Source of the DNA: Pseudomonadota bacterium
Lineage (GTDB): Bacteria; Desulfobacterota; Desulfovibrionia; Desulfovibrionales; Desulfovibrionaceae
Length of the DNA: 64,000 nucleotides
Assembly (NCBI GenBank): GCA_023411815.1
Contig: JAEYOJ010000045.1
Span: 22,787-86,786, forward strand
Direction: 5' to 3'
Part shown: piece after piece, positions 7,515 to 14,894 of the stretch
How the letters are laid out: every line of letters begins with the position of its first letter
Numbering within the stretch: the first letter of the stretch is position 1
The notes under the pieces: generated by a model
The model's input: the letters and a program-made list of their open reading frames with translations, nothing else
Told to the model about the DNA's origin: nothing
Databases searched by the model: none
Translations under genes and position numbers: made by a program

Positions 7515-8294
7515 TCACAAACCATCGCTACTCCTCTTGTCCAGCCATTCCAGGGCATTCCGGCACAATGCCCCCACGCTTGTCCGGGTCAGCCGGCCGC
7601 CATGAAACAGATCCAGCCCGGTTCGGTCGTCGATCCGAGCGGCCACCGCGGCCCGGCCCCCGGGGCCCAGCGCATCGCCGGACCTGGCCAGTTGCGCCAG
7701 CACCCAGCAGGCCAGCCCCCTGGACACGGCGTCGTGGCATTCCACGGCCTCGGCTGCGGTCTTTCCCTCCACGCCTCTCGCCGGATCGAGCACCAGCAGC
7801 AGGTCGGGCATGGCCTTGCGCGCCAGTTCCGGCCGCGCCTGGGCCAGCCGTCCCAGGCCCCACAGCACGCCGCGCCGCAGGGCCGCGTTGTCCAGGTAGT
7901 TGCCGTGGCAGATGTCGCCTCCGGCCTCGCGCACGTAGGACGCGAGGATCGTATGGTACTCCCGCGCCAGGCCCTCGTGCCCTGCCATCACCGCGCCCAT
8001 GGCCTCGGCCACGCCCCAGCCCATGTTGCCGGATTCCTCGTTCATGCGCCACATCATCTGGCGCATGACCACTCGCGCGGCCTCCATGTCCTGCCGGGCC
8101 AGCGCTGGCACCACCAGCCCGAAGGCCTCCGCCGCCCGCCAGCGCACAAGATCGTCCCTGTGCAGAAGCATCTGGAACAAGGGACCGACCAGATCGCCGG
8201 GGCGCCCGCCGGCCAGGCCATCCACCCGCTCTGACCAATCTTCCCCAGCCAGCGCTTCGGCCAGTTTCGCCTTCAGTTCTCTGAATCTCGCCAT
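7515..8294 (-). CDS. HEAT-repeat protein encoded upstream of dsrAB
   Basis: A 259-residue protein made of alpha-helical HEAT-like repeats (VGPLFQMLLHRDDLVRWRAA, VMRQMMWRMNEESGNMGWGV, ALRRGVLWGLGRLAQARPEL), with no enzyme motif, signal or membrane segment. Such proteins usually act as scaffolds. It contains several His/Glu-rich short motifs, but no clear metal or cofactor site. I chose ATG at 8294 because the product then starts MARFRELKAKLAE; its ribosome site is weak. A symmetrical terminator lies upstream at 8362-8397, so it probably has its own promoter. Its position beside the dsr operon suggests a sulfite-reduction-related role, but only by association. Confidence 0.75.
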   Translation of the reverse strand: MARFRELKAKLAEALAGEDWSERVDGLAGGRPGDLVGPLFQMLLHRDDLVRWRAAEAFGLVVPALARQDMEAARVVMRQMMWRMNEESGNMGWGVAEAMGAVMAGHEGLAREYHTILASYVREAGGDICHGNYLDNAALRRGVLWGLGRLAQARPELARKAMPDLLLVLDPARGVEGKTAAEAVECHDAVSRGLACWVLAQLARSGDALGPGGRAAVAARIDDRTGLDLFHGGRLTRTSVGALCRNALEWLDKRSSDGL

Positions 8295-8361
8295 CAAGAT
8301 GACCCCGGATTTCCGTTCCACACTACGCCCGTTCGCCCTCTCCCGCAATGCGGACCAAACA

Positions 8362-8397
8362 AAACGGCCGCTTTCCGATATCGGAATGCGGCCGTTT
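8362..8397 (-). terminator. Symmetrical hairpin terminator after the TPR gene
   Basis: AAACGGCCGC (8362-8371) pairs with GCGGCCGTTT (8388-8397) around a second self-complementary core TTCCGATATCGGAA. On the minus strand the stem ends in GTTTTGTTTGG. It would also work weakly in the other direction. Confidence 0.75.
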
Positions 8398-8429
8398 CGC
8401 GCTTCAATTCAGTTCGCAAAATACTTCGC

Positions 8430-8502
8430 TGGTCCAGGGGCGCGCCCGATGTGAGCATGGCCCTGGCAGGTGGGGCCTGGGGAGGGCAAAGTCCTTCCCG
8501 GC
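8430..8502 (-). repeat. Family-A double-hairpin element, copy 1
   Basis: Read on the minus strand (downstream of the TPR gene) it has a GGGAAGGAC/GTCC..-type first hairpin followed by CCAGGGC...GCCCCTGG and then ACC. It is the most degenerate copy in the first hairpin. It lies 11 bases after the stop codon at 8513. Confidence 0.6.
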
Positions 8503-8512
8503 CCTTATGCAC

Positions 8513-9136
8513 TCAGGCCCCGTGGGCCTCCAGCTCCTTGAGCAAACCCTCGGGCGACTCGAAGCCCGTCTGGCGGGCCTTCTCCACGTACTCGCGGGAC
8601 TTGGCGAAGTTGCCGCGCTCCAGTTCAACCAGGGCCAGGTTGTTGAGGGCCGGGCCGAAGTTGGGCTCGATCTCCAGGGCCTTCTTGGACTGGGCCTCGG
8701 ACGCGTCCAGATCGCCCTTCATGTACAAGGCTCCGCCCAGGCTGGCGATGGCCTGCACGAAGTTGGCGTCCTTCTTGATTGCCTGCTTGAAGGCCTTGAT
8801 GGCCTCGTCGGCGTTGCCGCGCTGCATGTGCACGAAGCCCATGTTGGCGTAGGGCACGGGGAAGAGCGGCATGGTCTTGGCCGCTATTTCGTTGTAGTGC
8901 AGGCAGCCGTCCAGGTCGCCGCGCTGCATGGCGATGCCGCCGAGCTGCACGTAGGCCTCGACCAGCTTCGGCGAGCAATCCACGGCCTTGAGGAAGGCAT
9001 GCTCGGCTTCCCTGAACATTCGCTTGGTCAGGTAGCCCATGCCCAGCTTGTAGTGTGTGTTGGCGCACTGCGGATTATCCTGGAGCTTGGCCATCTGCTC
9101 CGCGATGTATGCGTCGACTTTTGCTGTGTTGCTCAT
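8513..9136 (-). CDS. Tetratricopeptide-repeat protein
   Basis: A 207-residue protein consisting almost wholly of about five TPR units (CANTHYKLGMGYLTKRMFRE, VEAYVQLGGIAMQRGDLDGC, PVPYANMGFVHMQRGNADEA, VQAIASLGGALYMKGDLDAS, GPALNNLALVELERGNFAKS). It has no signal peptide or catalytic motif and is likely a cytoplasmic adaptor. ATG at 9136 has GGAGGA eight bases upstream. It is transcribed alone: a family-B repeat lies upstream, and a family-A element plus a hairpin terminator lie downstream. Genes of this kind are common near dsr loci in Desulfovibrio, but the partner is unknown. Confidence 0.8.
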   Translation of the reverse strand: MSNTAKVDAYIAEQMAKLQDNPQCANTHYKLGMGYLTKRMFREAEHAFLKAVDCSPKLVEAYVQLGGIAMQRGDLDGCLHYNEIAAKTMPLFPVPYANMGFVHMQRGNADEAIKAFKQAIKKDANFVQAIASLGGALYMKGDLDASEAQSKKALEIEPNFGPALNNLALVELERGNFAKSREYVEKARQTGFESPEGLLKELEAHGA

Positions 9137-9200
9137 GCGCGTGTCCTCCGAAGGTGGCGGGTATGCGTATATCGGGCCTTGGGCGGCAACCGCCCGACTA

Positions 9201-9327
9201 AAGCAAATTTGATTTCAGACGCTCCCTTCGGCGCTCAACGGCGAAACAAGTTTCGCCTACGCCTACGGGGCGGGCGGCGGGAACCGCCGCCAGAGCATTT
9301 AGCTATTTTCAATAGCGAAATGCTCTA
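9201..9327. repeat. Family-B intergenic element, copy 1
   Basis: Aligns over its length with 22928-23050. Shared blocks include AGACGC, a GGCGAAAC/GTTTCGCC hairpin (near 9240-9256), ACGCCTACG and a terminal stem AGAGCATTT/AAATGCTCT with an inner GCTATT/AATAGC pairing (9293-9326). The last three bases are the reverse complement of the TAG stop codon of the gene at 9325-9672. The terminal stem can serve as that gene's terminator. Confidence 0.65.
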
Positions 9328-9672
9328 ATCCTTGAGCAAGCCCTGCTCCCGGAGAAAATCCAGGTACCAGCGGGCGAAATCCATCATGCCCACGTAGCGG
9401 TCGATGCCGTTGATGACCCCGTTGGCCAGGTCGAAGGCGCCCTGGGCGTAGGCGTCGTCGTGACGGCGCTCGGGCACGCTGCGCAGGAAGGTGCGCACGA
9501 GTTCGTGGGCCGTGAGCTTGACCTCGTCGGTGCGGATGTCGATGGGGTCGTTGGGCTCGGCGAACGGCTCCCAGTTCTCGTAGCCTATCTTGTCCACGAA
9601 CTTGCGCCGCCTGGGCGACAGACGCTCGTAAATGGCCCGCTTCTGGGCCTCGTGCTCAGGGCTGCAGGCCAC
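9325..9672 (-). CDS. Conserved small protein of unknown function, translationally coupled to YkgJ-like gene
   Basis: A 115-residue acidic/basic mixed protein with no signal peptide or membrane segment. Recognisable but unassigned features are LSPRRRKFVDKIGYENWEPF, EVKLTAHELVRTFLRSVP and a Trp/Tyr-rich C-terminal helix (FARWYLDFLREQGLLKD). It starts with GTG at 9672, immediately after the stop codon of the upstream gene, and its GGAGG ribosome site lies inside that gene, so the two are almost certainly translated together and may act together. Its stop codon is part of a family-B repeat. Function unknown. Confidence 0.7.
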   Translation of the reverse strand: MACSPEHEAQKRAIYERLSPRRRKFVDKIGYENWEPFAEPNDPIDIRTDEVKLTAHELVRTFLRSVPERRHDDAYAQGAFDLANGVINGIDRYVGMMDFARWYLDFLREQGLLKD

Positions 9673-10536
9673 CTATTTGCCTCCAAGCTCGATGATGGTC
9701 GGGCTGCCCTTGCACCCGCCGGGACCGGAGGACGGACAGCCGGTACAGTCGGACTTCTCGCAGCCCGTGCACTCGCCGGACTGGGCTTCGGCCATGGGCG
9801 GCAGCTCCGGGTCGGCCGGGGCCTCGTCCGCCTGCCCGCCGGCCCGCGCCGCTGCGAAGGGATCGGCGTGCATGGCCTCCTGGGCGGCCGTATCCTTGCC
9901 CAGGTACTCCTCGTCGAACGTGGTCATGAGCGCCGTGGCCAGGGGCACGTGCATGGTGATCATGGCCTTGAACTTCGTGTTCAGGCTGTCCACGATCTCC
10001 TGGTTGAGCTCCATGAGCGCGTCCTGGATGCGCTCCATGTTCACCGTGGGATAGGGCTTGCCGGGCTCGAAGCCGGACAGGCCGCAGGTGTGGGCCTGGC
10101 CCGCTATGGACAGGGGAATGCCGTACAGGCGGCAGGTGATGGGCCGGATGTCGTAGAGGGCGCAGGTGTCGTCCTTGCCGAGCATGGGGCAGCGGATGCG
10201 CCTCTTGGCCACATCCTCCAGGATATCCTCGGCCTGCGCGCCAGATTCGGTCCGTTTGAAGGCCTTCTTGGCCAGCTTGATCTGCTTGCGCTCGGCCTGA
10301 TCGGCGCGGTCCAGCACCGCCTGGCGTTCAAGGCCCTGCAGGGCCTGGTTGAACTTGTGGTTTATGTAGAGCGCCTCGACGAGGCTCAGGTCGAACACGG
10401 CGTGGCAGCAGTCGCTGCAACCGGGACGACAGGTCACGGCCTCCCCGCACTGTCCGCGCACCCGCTGAAAGACCCCGTCCACCGAGGCCACGAGCTTCTC
10501 GTACTTGGCAAAGATGTCACTGAAGTCCAGAGCCAT
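9673..10536 (-). CDS. YkgJ-family cysteine-cluster protein
   Basis: A 287-residue protein of the CxxxCxxC zinc- or iron-cluster family (PF03692 type). The core is CRPGCSDCCH near residue 38 and CPMLGKDDTCALYDIRPITC with a following CRLYG, the usual pattern. The C-terminus has an additional cysteine-rich stretch CTGCEKSDCTGC ... GGCKG, separated from the core by an acidic Ala/Pro-rich linker. This tail is not typical of the family and could bind a second metal centre. ATG at 10536 has AAGGAGA upstream; the open frame before it (to 10587) lacks family similarity. Biochemical role unknown. Confidence 0.8.
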   Translation of the reverse strand: MALDFSDIFAKYEKLVASVDGVFQRVRGQCGEAVTCRPGCSDCCHAVFDLSLVEALYINHKFNQALQGLERQAVLDRADQAERKQIKLAKKAFKRTESGAQAEDILEDVAKRRIRCPMLGKDDTCALYDIRPITCRLYGIPLSIAGQAHTCGLSGFEPGKPYPTVNMERIQDALMELNQEIVDSLNTKFKAMITMHVPLATALMTTFDEEYLGKDTAAQEAMHADPFAAARAGGQADEAPADPELPPMAEAQSGECTGCEKSDCTGCPSSGPGGCKGSPTIIELGGK

Positions 10537-10737
10537 GCCTCTTCTCCTTGGTATGGTTCTCGGCGCGTCCGGGAGCGGCGGGCGCATCTGCGTCCGGCCT
10601 GCGTGCGTGTCCTTGGGGCGCCTGTGCGGTCGCGGCAGGACTCAAGTTAGTAAGGGCGATCAGGCGATCCGTCAATGGAGGCGATCAACGGAAACGATCA
10701 GGAGCATGCGGACCGGGAGATGCGGGGCCCGGCGCAA

Positions 10738-10775
10738 ACAAAAAGCGGGAACGACGCATGCGCGCCGTTCCCGCT
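10738..10775 (-). terminator. Intrinsic terminator of the ferredoxin gene
   Basis: On the minus strand AGCGGGAACG (10766-10775) pairs with CGTTCCCGCT (10744-10753), followed by TTTTTGTTTG. It lies about 20 bases after the ferredoxin stop codon. Confidence 0.8.
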
Positions 10776-10796
10776 CGGAATCTGGCGAGAAGAGGA

Positions 10797-10985
10797 CTAG
10801 TTCTCTTCGATGCTGATGGCGTCCTGCTCACAGACTTCGACGCAGGACTCGCAGCCGAGGCACTCTTCTTCGTTGACCGCAACGGCCTTGCCGTCCTGAA
10901 GCTCATAGACCTCGACAGGGCAAACGTCCACGCACTCGCCGTCGCCGGTGCACTTGTCGGTGTCGATGGTGATCTTGTAACCCAT
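10797..10985 (-). CDS. Seven-cysteine ferredoxin of the D. africanus ferredoxin III type
   Basis: A 62-residue acidic electron carrier. Counting without the initiator Met, the first cluster motif is Cys11-TG-Asp14-GE-Cys17-VDV-Cys21-Pro, so Asp14 replaces the second cysteine of a classic [4Fe-4S] site. The second motif CLGCESCVEVCE is complete. From memory, ferredoxin III of Desulfovibrio africanus has the same arrangement, holding one [4Fe-4S] cluster and one [3Fe-4S] cluster that can take up a fourth metal through Asp14. ATG at 10985 has GGAGGT seven bases upstream; the frame extension to 11018 is not part of the mature family. It is transcribed alone, with its own terminator. Confidence 0.92.
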   Translation of the reverse strand: MGYKITIDTDKCTGDGECVDVCPVEVYELQDGKAVAVNEEECLGCESCVEVCEQDAISIEEN

Positions 10986-11256
10986 GATGATACCTCCAGA
11001 ATTTTTCAAAAAACTCATTGCGTTATGATATTTGCCCAGTGCGGTCCGCGCCGTTGCAGGGCAGGATATCCTTGCGGTGCTGTGCTGAATGGATTGATTT
11101 GTGCGTCGCGGCTATTGCCAGTAAACCCCTCCCAAACCCCGACGCAAGACGATCTTCTGCCTTTTGAAGCGGTTACGCGTTTGAGCGCGCTTCAAGTGCC
11201 GATAGGTCCAGCCAATAGCCTCTCGCTTGAGCGGGTGTCAAGCCGCGCCGGGAAAT

Positions 11257-12738
11257 TTATGAGGTAGCCCGGGATTCCCTGCTCCCGGCGGCCGGACTCT
11301 TGCGGACGGGCAAGACGAAGAAAAAGACGTTGCCGTTCTCCACAGGCTCGTAGCCCACATCCCCGCCGTGCAGGGTGACGACCTCGCGCACGAAGTGCAG
11401 GCCGTGGCCCGTGCCGTACTCGCCGCTGACGTTGGAGCCCCGGAAGCCTTCCGTATAGAGCCGGCCGGCCTCCTGCGGCGTCAGGTTGGGCCCCGTGGAG
11501 CACACGAAGCAGCGCACGCCGTCCTGGCCCCGGCCGTAACGGTCCGGCTCCAGGCTGCAGCCGTAGGTCACGTACTTCCGCCGGCCCGTCGAATCCTCCA
11601 CCTCGCGCGTGTACTTCACGGCATTGGAGAAGAGGTTGGAGAACACCTGGCTTATGAGCCCGACATCCACCTCGGCCTGCAGTTCAGGAGCGAAACGCCC
11701 GGCATCAGGCTCCACGACCTGAATGCCGCGCTCCGCCAGACGGCCGCGATAGCGCTCCACCTGGGGCGACACGACCTGGCGCGCAAGGTTCACGGGCTGC
11801 TTCTCGAGCACGTAATGGCCCTGCTCGAAGTGGCCCCGCCGCAGGAGCGTCTCCAGGAACAGGCTGGTCTGCTCGTAGTGGCGATATATCTCCCGGAACT
11901 GCTCCATGAGCGACTCGTAGGTGTAGTCCATCTCCTTCTGCAAATGCTTGCAGTCCTCGGCCTGCTGCGAGTCGTCGATGGTGCAGCTGCCGGTGAACTC
12001 GGCGAACTGGTTGCTTATCTCGCGCAGCACGCGGATCTTGGACTCCAGGCGGCGGTAGAAGAGCTTGAAGTACATGTTGGGGACGATGACGTTGTGGCCG
12101 ATGTCGTCCACCAGGGAGCGGATGAACTGAAGGTGCTCGCGGTTCTTGGTGCTGATGAGCCGGTTGTGCAGCTGAAAGCCGATGCGGTTGGCGTACTTCT
12201 CGAAAAAGAGGCGCTCGTGGGGGCTCAGGTTCTCGGCCGGCGTCACGTCCAGCAGGCCGATGACCGCGCGCTTGGGCGAGAAGTCCAGCTGTTCCAGCAG
12301 GTCGCGGTTGCCTTTGATGGGGATGTAGTAGCGGCCGTCGCGCACCGTGGGCTCGTGCACGAGCGGCGGCTGCCGCACCGACTCCGGCTCTTCGTCCCAG
12401 GGCACTGACGACGAGCAGCGCCATTCGAGATGGCCGTCCTTGTCCAGGAGAAAGAGCGTGGCCTGTTTCTGGAAGAAGATCTTCGGCACGAGCACGCACA
12501 AGGCATAGAGGTCGAAGACGTTGCCGTATTCCTGAGCCAAGTCGAAGAAGATGTTCAGGGCCCGGCTCTCAAGGAGCGTGAAACGGTAGTCCTCGTAATC
12601 GTCGATCTTCTCGTGGACGCGCGTTTCCAGAAAGGCCATGCGTTCGCGCCCCGAGGCCCGCGCGCTGCGCCGCGCATCGATTTCGGAGGCGGACAGCAGG
12701 GACTTGTCGCGCTGGTCCTTGGCGGGTTCAGGGGTCAC
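11257..12738 (-). CDS. Soluble sensor histidine kinase with GAF-like N-terminus
   Basis: A 493-residue kinase without membrane segments, so probably sensing a cytoplasmic signal. Residues about 55-200 look like a GAF domain (ALNIFFDLAQEYGNVFDLYA, ATLFLLDKDGHLEW, RAVIGLLDVTP). The region SLVDDIGHNVIVPNMYFKLF holds the candidate phosphorylated His. The ATPase domain has an N-box (VFSNLFSNAVKYT) and a glycine box EYGTGHGLHFVREVV. The usual DxGxG box is not obvious; CSTGPNLTPQEAGRLYTEGF replaces it. Start GTG at 12738 has AAGGAGA upstream. No response regulator is adjacent. Last gene before a 270-base gap to the ferredoxin. Confidence 0.85.
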   Translation of the reverse strand: MTPEPAKDQRDKSLLSASEIDARRSARASGRERMAFLETRVHEKIDDYEDYRFTLLESRALNIFFDLAQEYGNVFDLYALCVLVPKIFFQKQATLFLLDKDGHLEWRCSSSVPWDEEPESVRQPPLVHEPTVRDGRYYIPIKGNRDLLEQLDFSPKRAVIGLLDVTPAENLSPHERLFFEKYANRIGFQLHNRLISTKNREHLQFIRSLVDDIGHNVIVPNMYFKLFYRRLESKIRVLREISNQFAEFTGSCTIDDSQQAEDCKHLQKEMDYTYESLMEQFREIYRHYEQTSLFLETLLRRGHFEQGHYVLEKQPVNLARQVVSPQVERYRGRLAERGIQVVEPDAGRFAPELQAEVDVGLISQVFSNLFSNAVKYTREVEDSTGRRKYVTYGCSLEPDRYGRGQDGVRCFVCSTGPNLTPQEAGRLYTEGFRGSNVSGEYGTGHGLHFVREVVTLHGGDVGYEPVENGNVFFFVLPVRKSPAAGSRESRATS

Positions 12739-12812
12739 GGGCTCTCCTTCGGTCTCTTATGCTATGGCCCGAAACCTGCGCGCGGGTCAAGCCGGCCCCG
12801 GCCCCCCGGACA

Positions 12813-12839
12813 GCCGCCCGCTCGAGAACCGAGGGCGGC
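12813..12839 (-). terminator. Hairpin between inositol-phosphate synthase and the histidine kinase
   Basis: GCCGCCC (12813-12819) pairs with GGGCGGC (12833-12839), with an inner CTC/GAG pairing. No T-run follows, so it may be only a weak stop or an mRNA-end structure. Confidence 0.35.
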
Positions 12840-12856
12840 CGGGCCGGGCCGGCGGA

Positions 12857-13960
12857 TCAGCGCTCGCACTCGCCGCGGATGAACCCCTCGGTGAGACGGC
12901 AGGCCTCGTCGTCCGTGTACTGCACGGGCGGATGCTTCATGAAGTAGGACGAGGGCGAGGTGAGCGCCCCGGCCACGCCCCGCTCGCGGGCGAGCTTGAG
13001 GCAGCGGATGGCGTCGATGACCACCCCGGCCGAGTTGGGCGAATCCTCCACGGACAGGCGGCACTCCAGGTTCATGGGTACGTCGCCGAACAGGCGGCCC
13101 TCCAGGCGGATGTAGGCGACCTTGTTGTCCTTCTGCGAAGGCACCCAGTCGCTGGGACCGATGTGCACATGGTCGCCGGTCAGTCGCTGCTCGGTCTGGG
13201 AGGTCACGGCCTCGGTCTTGGAGATCTTCTTGGACTGCAGCCGCTGGCGGTCGAGCATGTTCAGGAAGTCGGTGTTGCCGCCGAAGTTGAGCTGGTACGT
13301 CGAGTCGATCTTGACCCCGCGGTTGCGGAACAGGCGGGTCAGGGTGCGGTGCACGATGGTCGCGCCCAGCTGCGACTTGATGTCGTCGCCGATGGCCGGG
13401 ATGCCGGCCCGCTCGAAGCGGGCGGCCCACTCGGGATCGCTGACGATGAACACGGGAATGTTGTTGATGAGGCTGACCCCGGCCTCCAGGGCGCACTCGG
13501 CGTAGAAGCGCGTGGCCTGCTCCGAGCCAACGGGCAGGTAGTTGAGAAGGATTTCCGCGCCCGTCTCGCGCAGCACGCGCACGACCTCGGCCTTGTCGGG
13601 CTGCGCGGCTTCGGCCGGCGCGAAGGTATGGCGCTCGTCATAGGCGCGCATGTGCTCGGCCACGCCGTCCAGAACGCGGCCCATGCGCACACTCACGTCC
13701 GCGGGGGGCAGGTTCGGGCAGAAGACCTGCGTGCAGTTGGGCAGGCTGTGGATGGCCTCGTGCACGTCCTTGCCCACCTTGCGGCGATCGATGTCCCAGG
13801 CCGCCACGATGCGGATGTCCGCCGGCGAATAGCCGCCCACGTCCCAGTGCATGAGGCCGATGGCCTCCTCGGGCTTGCCCTGCCTGTAGAACTCGATGCC
13901 CTGCAGCAGGGCGCTGGCGCAGTTGCCGATGCCGACTATCGCTATCTTGATTTCTTTCAT
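12857..13960 (-). CDS. ino1: Inositol-3-phosphate synthase
   Basis: A 367-residue NAD-dependent enzyme that converts glucose 6-phosphate to myo-inositol 3-phosphate, the first step of inositol-lipid and inositol-solute synthesis. The N-terminal NAD fold shows IKIAIVGIGNCASALLQGIE, and later blocks are typical of the family: GDDIKSQLGATIVHRTLTRL, NFGGNTDFLNML and GPSDWVPSQKDNKVAYIRLE. Length fits the short bacterial/archaeal form. ATG at 13960 follows a TGGGA-type site. It lies 109 bases downstream of a CDP-alcohol phosphotransferase gene, which would use the product directly. Confidence 0.93.
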   Translation of the reverse strand: MKEIKIAIVGIGNCASALLQGIEFYRQGKPEEAIGLMHWDVGGYSPADIRIVAAWDIDRRKVGKDVHEAIHSLPNCTQVFCPNLPPADVSVRMGRVLDGVAEHMRAYDERHTFAPAEAAQPDKAEVVRVLRETGAEILLNYLPVGSEQATRFYAECALEAGVSLINNIPVFIVSDPEWAARFERAGIPAIGDDIKSQLGATIVHRTLTRLFRNRGVKIDSTYQLNFGGNTDFLNMLDRQRLQSKKISKTEAVTSQTEQRLTGDHVHIGPSDWVPSQKDNKVAYIRLEGRLFGDVPMNLECRLSVEDSPNSAGVVIDAIRCLKLARERGVAGALTSPSSYFMKHPPVQYTDDEACRLTEGFIRGECER

Positions 13961-14069
13961 TCCCAACCGTCTCCACAAGAACCTGACTTATGGGTGCAAC
14001 CTAGCACGAAAAAAACCGACCAACAACAAACCTTCACTCGTTGGCGATACACGCGCAGCCGCTCCGGGG

Positions 14070-14708
14070 TCACGCCCCCCGTCGTGCGGTGCCGACGCCG
14101 TCCAGAGTCCGGCCCACCCGCAGCAGCCTGTGCCCGGCCGTGAGCAGGCACAGGACCAGGTAGAGCCACAGCCCGCCCCAGAGCACAACGCCCCGGCTTT
14201 CCCCGGACAGGCCCAAGACCAGGGCCCAAGCCATGAGATAGACCGTGCGCGCCTCGCGGCTCATGAGCGCCGAGGGGCAGGAACCGCCCAGTCCCTCGAT
14301 GCGGGCCTTGATGTAGCTGATGAGCAGCGTGACGGTCATGGCCGCGAAGAACAGGGCCGTGGCCGGGACGAGGTACGGATCGTCGCGGAACAGGAGCCAG
14401 AAGCCGGACAGATAAAGAACGTCGGCCGCGCGGTCCGTGCTGGAGTCGAGCAGCGCGCCGAAACGCGTGGACAGCCCCAGCTCGCGCGAGACCAGGCCGT
14501 CCAGGGAATCGGCCAGCCCCGAGAGGGCCATGGCCGTCAGGCCCCACAGCGGGTGCAGGGCGAAGGCCGGCGGCACGAGACAGGCCACGGCCAGCCCGGC
14601 CACGGTGATGCCGTTGGGGCCCAGGCCGAGGCCGCGCGCCACTGGCAGCACGACGGCGGAAAGAAGGCGGTAGTAGGTCCGGCCCAGCCGGCTGGTGCGA
14701 AGACCCAT
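14070..14708 (-). CDS. CDP-alcohol phosphatidyltransferase, probable phosphatidylinositol-phosphate synthase
   Basis: A 212-residue multi-pass inner-membrane enzyme. The catalytic signature is present as SLDGLVSRELGLSTRFGALL followed by DSSTDRAAD, the D-G-x2-[A/S]-R-x8-G-x3-D-x3-D pattern, with Ser replacing the usual Ala before Arg. Hydrophobic segments follow (ALFFAAMTVTLLISYI, TVYLMAWALVLGLSG, GGLWLYLVLCLLTAG). Because inositol-3-phosphate synthase is the next gene, the likely acceptor is inositol phosphate and the donor CDP-diacylglycerol, but a different alcohol cannot be excluded. ATG at 14708 has a G-rich site upstream; the open frame to 14831 lacks family similarity. Confidence 0.85.
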   Translation of the reverse strand: MGLRTSRLGRTYYRLLSAVVLPVARGLGLGPNGITVAGLAVACLVPPAFALHPLWGLTAMALSGLADSLDGLVSRELGLSTRFGALLDSSTDRAADVLYLSGFWLLFRDDPYLVPATALFFAAMTVTLLISYIKARIEGLGGSCPSALMSREARTVYLMAWALVLGLSGESRGVVLWGGLWLYLVLCLLTAGHRLLRVGRTLDGVGTARRGA

Positions 14709-14894
14709 GCGAGCGTGTCCCCCCTGCTGAAAGCCGTGGGATGGCCAAGATGCGAAATACGATTGTGAATACACCCACGAAGCACTGGAGACAAGCCAGC
14801 TTTCTTTGGTGAGTCGGACGCTTAGGACCATGAAGCGCCGCTGGCCATACAGTCGGTCGTGGGAGCACGGGATGTCGCGGAGCGCTGTTCACCT

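Noticed and set aside
7177..7518. A possible 113-residue protein upstream of dsrA on the minus strand
   Set aside because: No ribosome site, no recognisable fold, and it covers the candidate dsr promoter.
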